Below, in pieces: positions 14,276 to 21,624 of a DNA stretch of 26,376 bases. The notes beneath the pieces were generated by a model. It saw only the letters and a list, made by a program, of their open reading frames with translations, ran no database searches and had not been told where the DNA came from. The DNA is from Oscillospiraceae bacterium (GTDB taxonomy: Bacteria > Bacillota > Clostridia > Oscillospirales > Oscillospiraceae). The position numbers and the translations under genes are program-made. The stretch lies in NCBI GenBank assembly GCA_020025345.1, contig JAHHSH010000022.1, forward strand, positions 1-26,376. The letters run 5' to 3'. Within the stretch, counting starts at the first letter, position 1. Every line of letters begins with the position of its first letter.

Positions 14276-15283
14276 TTAATTTGCAGCGGTCTGCTGCCAC
14301 GCTTTTTCAGTGAGCAGCTGCAGCCGCTCAATAGAGTGGGCGGCACTGCCGTCAGGAGATGGCAGGTTTTCCTCCCGCGGGAGCCGGGATACCTGCTGCG
14401 CCGTGAGGCCGATCGTTGTGGCGGCAAAGGCGTTGGCCTGCTGATACCAGCATTTTCCCTCGGCACCGCAGCGCCGGATTCCATAGGCGTCGGCGAGGAT
14501 ATCCTTGCTCAGCTGGGGGAGGGATACGTTGGTGGAGACAATGCCGTCAGGCGTGAACGGAAGGTTGGTTTCCACGCCGTCAAAACGGCAGGCGGTGATT
14601 TTTTCACCGCGGAAAGTGACGGCGCCCATCACGGCACTGCAGCAGGCTGAGCCGTTTTGCCCCGCATCGCTGTCGGCACTGCGGCTGTTGTCCATACAGG
14701 CATCAGAGGAAAGCGCCAGACGGTCGCCCTCCTGCGTACCCAAATCGGAGGACTCCTGCACGGCGGCACAGATGGCCTGTAAAAAACTGTCTGTATCCAC
14801 CGTGACGGAGGCGGCTACGTCGCCGGAGTGCAGCTCGTCCACCCGTTTCCCCACGGCATAGGCGGCGAAGGATGCGGCCTGCTGATCCCATTCCTTCCCC
14901 ATGGGGGAGGCCTTGTGCATACCGTAGCTATCGCCCAATTCGTTTTTGCTGTGGAAGGAGAGATCCTCCGGAGCTTGCAGCGCACCGGTGGCATCAAAGG
15001 GAATAACACCGGTGATGCCATCGAGGATGCACTGGTGGATGATGCCGCTCTCGTCTACCGTGACGGCGGCCATGGTGATGTCCGTGCGCGCCACGCCGGG
15101 AAAATCCGGTGTGGCATTCTGACTTTTGCTGACGGTGGTCACGGTGGCAAGTCCCAGCTTTAAGGACTGGGGCGGCGTTTCCACAGGGAGCGTGGATACG
15201 CCGGAGGCAGGTTCGGCGGGGGGACGGCTGCAGCCAAAAAGCAACAGGCACAGGCAAAGGGCAGGCAGCAGTTTTTTTCGCAT
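14276..15283 (-). CDS. Lipoprotein with an internally duplicated domain, function unknown
   Basis: The 335 residues open with a lipoprotein signal (MRKKLLPALCLCLLLFGC; Cys18), so the protein sits on the outer face of the membrane. The mature part contains two related units, about 67-152 and 216-301. Matching blocks are MAAVTVDESGIIHQCILDGI with MGAVTFRGEKITACRFDGV, IPFDATG with LPFTPDG, ELGDSYGM with ILADAYGI, and EWDQQAASFAAYAVG with CWYQQANAFAATTIG. I do not recognise a named family; the beta-rich first half of each unit recalls small FMN-binding or lipocalin-like extracytoplasmic domains, but that is a guess. The start at 15283 follows GGAGGTG. The gene lies next to a WYL regulator gene on the same strand. 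Confidence 0.85.
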   Translation of the reverse strand: MRKKLLPALCLCLLLFGCSRPPAEPASGVSTLPVETPPQSLKLGLATVTTVSKSQNATPDFPGVARTDITMAAVTVDESGIIHQCILDGITGVIPFDATGALQAPEDLSFHSKNELGDSYGMHKASPMGKEWDQQAASFAAYAVGKRVDELHSGDVAASVTVDTDSFLQAICAAVQESSDLGTQEGDRLALSSDACMDNSRSADSDAGQNGSACCSAVMGAVTFRGEKITACRFDGVETNLPFTPDGIVSTNVSLPQLSKDILADAYGIRRCGAEGKCWYQQANAFAATTIGLTAQQVSRLPREENLPSPDGSAAHSIERLQLLTEKAWQQTAAN

Positions 15284-15315
15284 AAAGGTACACCTCCTGT
15301 GATGGTTTCTTCTGC

Positions 15316-15344
15316 AGTATACCCGGAAAAGCGGCAGACTAAAC
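15316..15344 (-). promoter_or_regulatory. Candidate promoter of the lipoprotein gene
   Basis: On the minus strand, TATACT (15316-15321) stands about 33 bases before the ATG. A weak -35 (GTTTAG, 15339-15344) is 17 bases upstream. Confidence 0.4.
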
Positions 15345-15468
15345 CGAGGGGAGAGGGAGGGGGCATCCATGTGCTGATTATGGAGAAAAAGTGTGGCTCT
15401 GCGCCGCCAAAGCACGAAGAATTTACACCTGCGACACATTTTAGAAGGCTTTGCACAGGGGGCGGCGG

Positions 15469-15498
15469 TTGACGAGATGGGGCATTTTATTGTATAAT
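15469..15498 (+). promoter_or_regulatory. Promoter of the ten-gene methyltransferase-ecf-truA-clpE cluster
   Basis: TTGACG (15469-15474) and TATAAT (15493-15498) have an 18-base spacer, placing the start point about 35 bases before the ATG at 15540. No other strong promoter was seen until after 25025. Confidence 0.85.
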
Positions 15499-15539
15499 AC
15501 AGTGATTTACTATGCAGAAACTATGTGGAGGGACACCTT

Positions 15540-16403
15540 ATGTGGATTGCGGATGGCTGGAAAGATTATGAGTTGCTGGACTGCGGCAGCGGAGAAAAAT
15601 TGGAGCGCTGGGGACAGCAGATCTTAGTGCGTCCCGATCCGCAGGCGATCTGGGAATCGGAGCGCACCAACAGGGGTTGGCGTACTGCCAATGCCCGTTA
15701 CAGCCGCAGCCATACCGGCGGCGGACACTGGGACAAGAAAAAACTGCCGGAGAGTTGGCCTATCCACTATAAGGAACTGACTTTCCAGGTCAAGCCCATG
15801 AACTTTAAACACACGGGACTCTTCCCGGAGCAGGCTGCCAACTGGGATTTTGCTATGGAGAAGATCCGCAATGCCGGACGGCCGATCCGCGTATTGAACC
15901 TCTTTGCCTATACCGGCGGTGCCACGGTGGCCTGTGCCGCAGCCGGTGCCAGCGTCTGCCATGTGGATGCGGCCAAGGGGATGGTGAGCTGGGCCAAGGA
16001 GAATGCCCGTGGTTCCGGCTTGGGGGATGCGCCCATCCGCTGGATCGTGGATGACTGCGCCAAGTTTGTGGAGCGGGAGATCCGCCGCGGAAAGACCTAC
16101 GACGCCATTATTATGGATCCGCCCTCCTACGGACGCGGTCCCGGCGGCGAGGTGTGGAAGCTGGAGGAAAACCTCTACCCCTTCGTGAAGCTGTGCGCGC
16201 AGGTGCTCTCGGATAAGCCCCTCTTTGTGATCCTCAATTCCTACACCACGGGTCTGGCACCCTCGGTGCTGGGTTACATTTTGCAGATGCTGGTGGGGAA
16301 GAAGTACGGTGGTAAGGTGAGCTGGGACGAGCTGGGACTTCCGTGTACGGAGTCCGGTATGGCTCTGCCCTGCGGCGCTACCGGCCGGTGGTTCTCTGAG
16401 TGA
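15540..16403 (+). CDS. Class I SAM-dependent methyltransferase, RlmI/RlmK-like
   Basis: The 287-residue protein belongs to the COG1092 group, whose characterised members methylate 23S rRNA. The SAM site NLFAYTGG is at 120-127, the acidic end of beta2 is in CHVDAAKG (about 140-147), and the catalytic DPPSYG is at 193-198, the DPP-[FY] loop typical of RlmI/K. The N-terminal PUA domain of RlmI is absent; the N-terminus instead is a short beta-rich segment. The target base is therefore uncertain. GGAGG (15527-15531) fixes the ATG at 15540; a GTG at 15525 would overlap the SD. It is the first gene of the cluster, 30 bases before ecfA1. Confidence 0.9.
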   Translation: MWIADGWKDYELLDCGSGEKLERWGQQILVRPDPQAIWESERTNRGWRTANARYSRSHTGGGHWDKKKLPESWPIHYKELTFQVKPMNFKHTGLFPEQAANWDFAMEKIRNAGRPIRVLNLFAYTGGATVACAAAGASVCHVDAAKGMVSWAKENARGSGLGDAPIRWIVDDCAKFVEREIRRGKTYDAIIMDPPSYGRGPGGEVWKLEENLYPFVKLCAQVLSDKPLFVILNSYTTGLAPSVLGYILQMLVGKKYGGKVSWDELGLPCTESGMALPCGATGRWFSE

Positions 16404-16433
16404 GATAAGACTGAATAGAAAGTGACAAAAACC

Positions 16434-17294
16434 ATGGCAACAATGATCGAGACAAAAAACCTGACATTTTATTATCCGGCAGAGGAGGGACGACAGGCGA
16501 CGGCTGCCCTGCAGGATGTGACGGTGTCTATCGAAAAAGGGAGCTTTACCGTAGTGCTGGGGCACAACGGGTCCGGCAAGTCCACGCTGGCAAAGCACAT
16601 GAACGCCGTGCTGCTGCCCTCCGGCGGCAAGGTCTATGTGGCGGGAATGGACACGGTGGACGAGGCGCTGCTGCTGGAGATCCGCCGCCGGATCGGTATG
16701 GTGTTCCAGAACCCGGATAACCAGATCGTTGCCAATGTGGTGGAGGAGGATGTAGCCTTTGCCCCGGAGAATTTGGGGGTTCCCACAAGGGAGATCCGCC
16801 GCCGGGTGGACGAAGCACTGGCTGCGGTGGGAATGTCGCAATTTACGCGCCATGCACCCCATCTGCTCTCCGGCGGACAAAAGCAGCGCGTGGCCATTGC
16901 CGGTGTCATTGCCATGGAGCCGGAGTGCATTGTGCTGGACGAGGCTACGGCTATGCTGGACCCTGTGGGCCGGCGGGAGGTACTGGACACGGTCCACCGT
17001 CTCAACCGGGAGCGGGGGATCACGGTGGTCCTCATTACCCACCATATGGACGAGGCGGCGGAGGCCGACCGGCTGATCGTGATGAACGGCGGCAAGGTGG
17101 CGATGGACGGCGCGCCCCGGGACATCTTCTGCCGCGTGGAGGAGATGCGTAAGCTGGGGCTGGCTGTACCGCATACGGTGGAGCTGCTGTATGAGCTGAA
17201 ACAGGCGGGGATGGATCTGGATCTGCGGGCCATTTCTGTGGACGAGTGTGCCGACGCTATCTGCCGGCAATTTGGCATGAATGCGGAGGAGTAA
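16434..17294 (+). CDS. ecfA1: Energy-coupling factor transporter ATPase 1
   Basis: The 286-residue ABC ATPase powers ECF-type vitamin or metal uptake. Walker A GHNGSGKST is at 43-51, the Q-loop FQNPDNQ near 91-97, the signature LSGGQ at 145-149, and Walker B with D-loop DEATAMLDP at 169-177, where DEATAMLD rather than DEPTAGLD is characteristic of EcfA1. The H-loop is ITHHMDEA. The C-terminal 50 residues form the EcfA dimer/T-contact region. No strong SD is seen; ATG 16434 is the best choice, with GTG 16422 and ATG 16443 as alternatives. It forms a group II module with ecfA2 and ecfT. No substrate-binding S component is nearby, so several S subunits encoded elsewhere probably share it. Confidence 0.95.
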   Translation: MATMIETKNLTFYYPAEEGRQATAALQDVTVSIEKGSFTVVLGHNGSGKSTLAKHMNAVLLPSGGKVYVAGMDTVDEALLLEIRRRIGMVFQNPDNQIVANVVEEDVAFAPENLGVPTREIRRRVDEALAAVGMSQFTRHAPHLLSGGQKQRVAIAGVIAMEPECIVLDEATAMLDPVGRREVLDTVHRLNRERGITVVLITHHMDEAAEADRLIVMNGGKVAMDGAPRDIFCRVEEMRKLGLAVPHTVELLYELKQAGMDLDLRAISVDECADAICRQFGMNAEE

Positions 17295-17298
17295 CACA

Positions 17299-18165
17299 TT
17301 GGAACCGATTTTGCGAGTAGAAGATCTGACCCACACCTACAGCGCCGGGACACCCTTCCAGCGCAATGCAGTGGATCATATGAATTTAGAGGTGATGCCC
17401 GGAGAGTTTCTGGGGATCATCGGCCATACGGGATCGGGAAAGTCTACGCTGATCCAGCACCTCAACGGCCTTTTGAAGCCTACCTCGGGACATATCTATC
17501 TCAACGGTAAGGACATTTGGGCAGACCCCAAGAAGATTCGACAGGTGCGCTTTCAGGTGGGGCTGGTGTTCCAGTATCCGGAGTATCAGCTTTTCGAGGA
17601 GACTGTGGGAAAGGATATTGCCTTTGGCCCCCGGAATATGGGACTGGACGAAAAGGAGATTCAGCGGCGTGTCCGGCAGGCGGCAGAACTGGTGGGCCTG
17701 CGGGAGGATCAGCTGAACAAATCCCCCTTTGACCTCTCCGGCGGACAAAAGCGCCGCGTAGCCATTGCCGGTGTGATCGCCATGGAGCCGCAGGTGCTGA
17801 TTTTGGACGAGCCTACGGCGGGACTTGATCCCCGCGGGCGGGAGAACATTCTCCGGCAGATTCGCGCATATCATGAGAAGAAGGGCGCTACGGTGATCCT
17901 TGTGAGCCACAGTATGGAGGAAATTGCCCAGAATGTGGATCGCATTGCGGTGCTTAAAGATGCCCATAACTATATGCAGGGGACACCCAGCGAAGTTTTT
18001 GCCCATGCCGAGGAACTGGAGGCTGCGGGTCTGGATGTGCCGCAGGTGACGAAGGTGGCGCTGGCACTGCGTCGGCGCGGGCTGGATGTGGATACGGCGG
18101 TTTACACTGTGGAGGATCTGAAAGCAGCGCTGCTGCGTCTGAAAGGAGGCGCCGCAAATGCTTAA
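17299..18165 (+). CDS. ecfA2: Energy-coupling factor transporter ATPase 2
   Basis: The 288-residue partner ATPase has Walker A GHTGSGKST at 42-50, the Q-loop FQYPEYQLF near 91-99, signature LSGGQ at 146-150, Walker B DEPTAGLDP at 170-178 and the H-loop VSHSMEE. The N-terminal extension TYSAGTPFQRNAVDH is diagnostic for EcfA2. I chose the TTG at 17299: GGAGGAG (17285-17291, at the end of ecfA1) sits seven bases before it and family proteins begin with this segment. An in-frame ATG at 17281 would lie upstream of that SD. The gene starts four bases after the ecfA1 stop and overlaps ecfT by eight bases, which implies tight translational coupling. Confidence 0.95.
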   Translation: MEPILRVEDLTHTYSAGTPFQRNAVDHMNLEVMPGEFLGIIGHTGSGKSTLIQHLNGLLKPTSGHIYLNGKDIWADPKKIRQVRFQVGLVFQYPEYQLFEETVGKDIAFGPRNMGLDEKEIQRRVRQAAELVGLREDQLNKSPFDLSGGQKRRVAIAGVIAMEPQVLILDEPTAGLDPRGRENILRQIRAYHEKKGATVILVSHSMEEIAQNVDRIAVLKDAHNYMQGTPSEVFAHAEELEAAGLDVPQVTKVALALRRRGLDVDTAVYTVEDLKAALLRLKGGAANA

Positions 18166-18964
18166 AGATATTACGCTGGGACAGTATTTCCCGGGAAATA
18201 CCATCGTTCACCGGCTGGACCCCCGGACGAAGCTGCTGGCGGTGATTCTCTATGTGGTGGCGCTCTTTGTTGCGAAAGGTATCGTGAGTTATGCCGTGAT
18301 GGCAGCGGTGCTGGCGGTGTGCATTCTCGCATCCCGTGTGCAGATGAAGGCACTGACCCGTGGTCTGAAGCCCATCTATTTCATTATTATTTTTACGGCG
18401 GTGATGAACCTCTTTTTCACCGGTGGAACGCCGCTGGGCGAGGGCTGGATTTTGAGCCACATCACCCACGAGGGTATCCACAGCGCCATTTTTATGGTGC
18501 TGCGCATTGTAATGCTGATTATGGGAACCTTTCTTGTGACCTATACTACCAGCCCCATTCAGCTGACGGATGGCTTGGAGAATCTGCTCTCACCGCTGAA
18601 GAAGCTGCGTCTGCCGGTGCATGAGCTGGCGATGATGATGTCCATCGCGCTGCGCTTTATCCCCACCCTCATTGAGGAGACGGATAAGATCATGTCGGCG
18701 CAGAAGGCGCGTGGTGCCGACTTTGAATCGGGAAACCTTTTGCAGCGCGCCAAGGCGCTCATTCCCATTCTGGTGCCCCTCTTTATCAGCGCATTCCGGC
18801 GTGCCGATGAACTGGCCACGGCTATGGAGTGCCGCTGCTATCACGGCGGCGAGGGCCGCACGGCGCTGCATGTGCTGCGCTATAAGGAGGCAGATATTCT
18901 GGTGCTGCTGGGCTTTGCGGCGGTACTGGTAGGAATTTTTGTATTGAAGCATTTCGGATTTTAA
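18158..18964 (+). CDS. ecfT: Energy-coupling factor transporter transmembrane protein EcfT
   Basis: The 268-residue membrane scaffold joins the two ATPases to S subunits. Hydrophobic helices lie at about 25-60, 72-88, 108-130 and 240-264. The long cytoplasmic coupling helices contain ARGADF (184-189) and AMECRCY (222-228), which are the two Ala-Arg-Gly-type motifs that seat in the ATPase grooves. The second reads C-R-C where A-R-G or A-R-C is common. The N-terminal LDPRTKL is typical. The ATG overlaps ecfA2 by eight bases and is preceded by AAAGGAGG inside that gene. Confidence 0.95.
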   Translation: MLKDITLGQYFPGNTIVHRLDPRTKLLAVILYVVALFVAKGIVSYAVMAAVLAVCILASRVQMKALTRGLKPIYFIIIFTAVMNLFFTGGTPLGEGWILSHITHEGIHSAIFMVLRIVMLIMGTFLVTYTTSPIQLTDGLENLLSPLKKLRLPVHELAMMMSIALRFIPTLIEETDKIMSAQKARGADFESGNLLQRAKALIPILVPLFISAFRRADELATAMECRCYHGGEGRTALHVLRYKEADILVLLGFAAVLVGIFVLKHFGF

Positions 18965-18983
18965 GAAACGGGAAAGGCGGACC

Positions 18984-19739
18984 ATGAGAAATATCGCACT
19001 GATCTTGATGTATAACGGGTCGGCCTACCACGGCTGGCAGGTGCAGAAAACGGAAGTCACCGTGGCTGAGACACTGGAAAAAGGACTTTCGATGGTGTGC
19101 GGGGAGAAAATCAAGTGTGTGGGCTGCGGGCGAACCGATGCCGGTGTTCACGCTGAGTATTATGTGGCGAATTTCCACACCAGTTCCCGTATTCCTGTGG
19201 ATCGCATCCCCTTTGCCGTCAACACCCACATCCCGGAGGACATCGTGGTGAAGGCGGCCTATGAGGTGGCGGAGGATTTTAACGCCATCGGCTCGTGCAT
19301 CAAGAAAGAATACACCTATCGCATCTACAATTCGCGGATCAAGAATCCCTTCTATGTCAATCGCGCCTACTTCTATCCCAAGCATTTGGATGAGGAGGTT
19401 ATGGATCGGGCGGCTCGGATGTTCGAGGGAACCCACGACTTTGCGGCGGTGCGCTCGGTGGGCACCAATGTAAAGAGTACGGTGCGTACCATCCACTACT
19501 GCCGCGTGGAGCGGGGGGGGGACCTGCTGGAATTGAAGGTATGCGCCAACGGATTTTTGTATAATATGGTACGGGCCATTACCGGCACCGTGCTCTATGC
19601 GGCGGAGGGGAAGCTGCGGCCGGAGGAGATCCCCGCTATCCTGGACTCCGGCAACCGGACACTGGCGGGGCCTACGGCGCCACCGGGCGGACTGTACATG
19701 ACACATGTGTGGTATGAGGATGAACGGCTCAATGGATAA
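18984..19739 (+). CDS. truA: tRNA pseudouridine(38-40) synthase TruA
   Basis: The 251-residue enzyme converts U38-U40 of the tRNA anticodon arm to pseudouridine. The catalytic GRTDAGVHA places the nucleophile at D52. Other family blocks are YNGSAYHGWQ at the N-terminus, KKEYTYRIYN, GTHDFAAVRS, FLYNMVRAITGTVL and the C-terminal APPGGLYM. Length is usual for TruA (about 245-270). In Firmicutes truA commonly follows ecfA-ecfA-ecfT, which supports both assignments. An AAAGG SD lies before the ATG at 18984. The gene overlaps the following gene by eight bases. Confidence 0.97.
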   Translation: MRNIALILMYNGSAYHGWQVQKTEVTVAETLEKGLSMVCGEKIKCVGCGRTDAGVHAEYYVANFHTSSRIPVDRIPFAVNTHIPEDIVVKAAYEVAEDFNAIGSCIKKEYTYRIYNSRIKNPFYVNRAYFYPKHLDEEVMDRAARMFEGTHDFAAVRSVGTNVKSTVRTIHYCRVERGGDLLELKVCANGFLYNMVRAITGTVLYAAEGKLRPEEIPAILDSGNRTLAGPTAPPGGLYMTHVWYEDERLNG

Positions 19740-20919
19740 AATGGAATTTCAGCGGGGCAACCCTCAGGAGGAGCCCCCCAAGAGAATTGCAAAAAAGGAT
19801 TATCGCCGTCGCTGGAAGTATCTGGCAATCGGAACAGCTGTGGTGTTGGTCGTGGTGCTGTGCGCTGTGCTGTGGGACTCCACTGCCTTTGACGGGCTGC
19901 GACGCAGTGTGATCTATTCACAGGCGAAAAAGGATGAAAACGGGTGTGCCCTGCTTTACAACTATGCCGCTGAGAAGGATCAGAGCTGTACCTATTTGGA
20001 TGGCAGTTTGATTCTGGCATCACAGCACCATATCACCATGCTCAGCGAAAATGGGCAGGAGCTCTATCACGCGGATGTGAAGTTTCACAAGAGCGCGGTT
20101 GCCGACAACGGCACTTTGGCGGCGGTCTACGATATCGGTGGGCGGGAGATATATCTTCTCAACGCCAAGGGACTGGTGCGAAAGCTGGAGACAGATGGCG
20201 AGATCTTAGGCTGTGACCTCAATAATCGGGGCGATCTTGCGGTGACTGCCGGGAAAAAGGGCTATAAAGCCGCTGTCAGCATCTATGACAACAAGGGCGA
20301 GATGCCGTTTGAATTCAAATCCTCAGATCTCTTTTTGATGACCGCGGCAGTGCAGGAGGACGGAAAGCAGATGGCTGCTGTGACCATGGGTGAGATGGAG
20401 GGCAGCTTTGCAAGCACGGTGGTGATCTATCGCGTGGACAGCGAGGAACCGCAGGCGAGCTGTCAGCTGTCCGGCGGTGCTGTCTATGACATGGATGTAG
20501 TAGGCAGCAACTACTGCGCTGTGGCGGAGGATGGATTGTTTTTCGTTGGAAAGGACGGAGAGCAAAAGGCCGTTTTCGACTTCGAGGGCACGTTCCTGCG
20601 CCGCTGCAGTCTCAGCGGTGACGGCTATGCTGCTGTGGTGCTGGGCCGGTATAAATCCGGCGGTGATACACGGCTGGTGACTGTAGCAGACAACGGAGAG
20701 CTGATCGGCCAGACGGAGATCAGCGGCGAGGTGCTGGATATCGATGCTGCCGGGAAGTATGTGGCGGTGCTCTGCAGCGATGCACTGACCATCTACGATA
20801 AAAAGCTGAATGTATGCGCGCAGCTGGAGGACGTGAGCTTTGCAAGAGACGTTTTGATGCGCGCTGATGGCAGTGCACTGCTGGTAGGTGCTGAGTCTGC
20901 AAGCCTGTATCTGCCCTAA
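19732..20919 (+). CDS. Membrane-anchored beta-rich protein, DUF5711-like
   Basis: The 395 residues consist of a charged cytoplasmic N-terminus (1-29), one membrane helix (about 30-48), and a long extracytoplasmic part made of repeating short beta strands. Recurrent patterns such as GSLILASQHHITMLSENGQELY, GTLAAVYDIGGREIYLLNAKG and KYVAVLCSDALTIYDKKLN look like blades of a beta-propeller. It resembles the DUF5711 proteins of Clostridia, whose role is unknown. ATG 19732 overlaps truA by eight bases and has a GAGGA SD at a suitable distance; ATG 19741 is the alternative. It stands directly before a CvpA-like gene. Family assignment is by pattern only. Confidence 0.75.
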   Translation: MDKMEFQRGNPQEEPPKRIAKKDYRRRWKYLAIGTAVVLVVVLCAVLWDSTAFDGLRRSVIYSQAKKDENGCALLYNYAAEKDQSCTYLDGSLILASQHHITMLSENGQELYHADVKFHKSAVADNGTLAAVYDIGGREIYLLNAKGLVRKLETDGEILGCDLNNRGDLAVTAGKKGYKAAVSIYDNKGEMPFEFKSSDLFLMTAAVQEDGKQMAAVTMGEMEGSFASTVVIYRVDSEEPQASCQLSGGAVYDMDVVGSNYCAVAEDGLFFVGKDGEQKAVFDFEGTFLRRCSLSGDGYAAVVLGRYKSGGDTRLVTVADNGELIGQTEISGEVLDIDAAGKYVAVLCSDALTIYDKKLNVCAQLEDVSFARDVLMRADGSALLVGAESASLYLP

Positions 20920-20937
20920 GGACAGGAAAGGATGATT

Positions 20938-21573
20938 ATGGTCGATATCATTATCATAGGAGTGCTGCTATTGTGTGCAGTGATCGGTGCGCACCGAGGG
21001 CTGCTGCAAAGTTTGGCCGGCGTTATCATTGTGGTACTGGCCTTCTTTGGCGCTTCGCTGGCGGCGGATGCACTGGCGCCGCAGGTGGCGGAGTGGATTG
21101 GGCCGATGGTGGAGGAGAACATTCAGGAAAAACTCCTCCAGAGCAACGCTGCGGATGTGGGAAGTATGCTGGAAAAGTTCCACTTTTCCGGTGGAAACCT
21201 GCAGAAGATGGCGCAGGAAGTCATGGACAAGGCCACGCAGACGGGAATGTCACTCCTCAACGCGGTGACAGAGAGCGTGGCGCAATCTGTGGCTTATGCG
21301 CTGGTCTACTTTATATCGTTCCTAATTTTGCTGATTTTACTGTGGCTGGCGATGAAGCCGTTGAAGCTGATGACGCGGCTGCCGGGGCTCCATATGCTCA
21401 ACTGCATCGGCGGCGGAGCACTGGGCCTCGTGTGGGGCGCACTGCTGACATTCCTGGCGGTGTGGCTCATGCTGCGCTTTGACTGGGTGCTGACGCCGGA
21501 GATGCTGGAATCTTCCCCGGTGCTGCGGTTCTTTGCGGAGAACAGCCCCATCAGCCTGCTCACATCCTTATAA
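20938..21573 (+). CDS. CvpA-family membrane protein
   Basis: The 211-residue protein starts with two hydrophobic helices (about 1-18 and 24-46) around the motif GAHRGLLQSLAG, the G-x-x-[RK]-G hallmark of CvpA. A soluble segment follows (50-110), then two further helices (about 117-140 and 155-180) with the family GALLGLVWG-type turn (GGGALGLVWGALL). CvpA proteins in other bacteria are linked to colicin V production, envelope stress and bile tolerance; the molecular role is unclear. ATG 20938 is preferred because AAAGG ends six bases before it; ATG 20932 is too close to the SD. The gene begins 18 bases after the DUF5711-like gene. Confidence 0.85.
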   Translation: MVDIIIIGVLLLCAVIGAHRGLLQSLAGVIIVVLAFFGASLAADALAPQVAEWIGPMVEENIQEKLLQSNAADVGSMLEKFHFSGGNLQKMAQEVMDKATQTGMSLLNAVTESVAQSVAYALVYFISFLILLILLWLAMKPLKLMTRLPGLHMLNCIGGGALGLVWGALLTFLAVWLMLRFDWVLTPEMLESSPVLRFFAENSPISLLTSL

Positions 21574-21624
21574 AAACATAACTTAAATCGATGAGATCGA
21601 AATACCCAGATACGGAGGGAAAAC

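Noticed and set aside
21574..21624. CtsR or CIRCE element before the Clp unfoldase gene
   Set aside because: No GGTCAAA heptads and no TTAGCACTC/GAGTGCTAA; only a short palindrome TCGATGAGATCGA is present.
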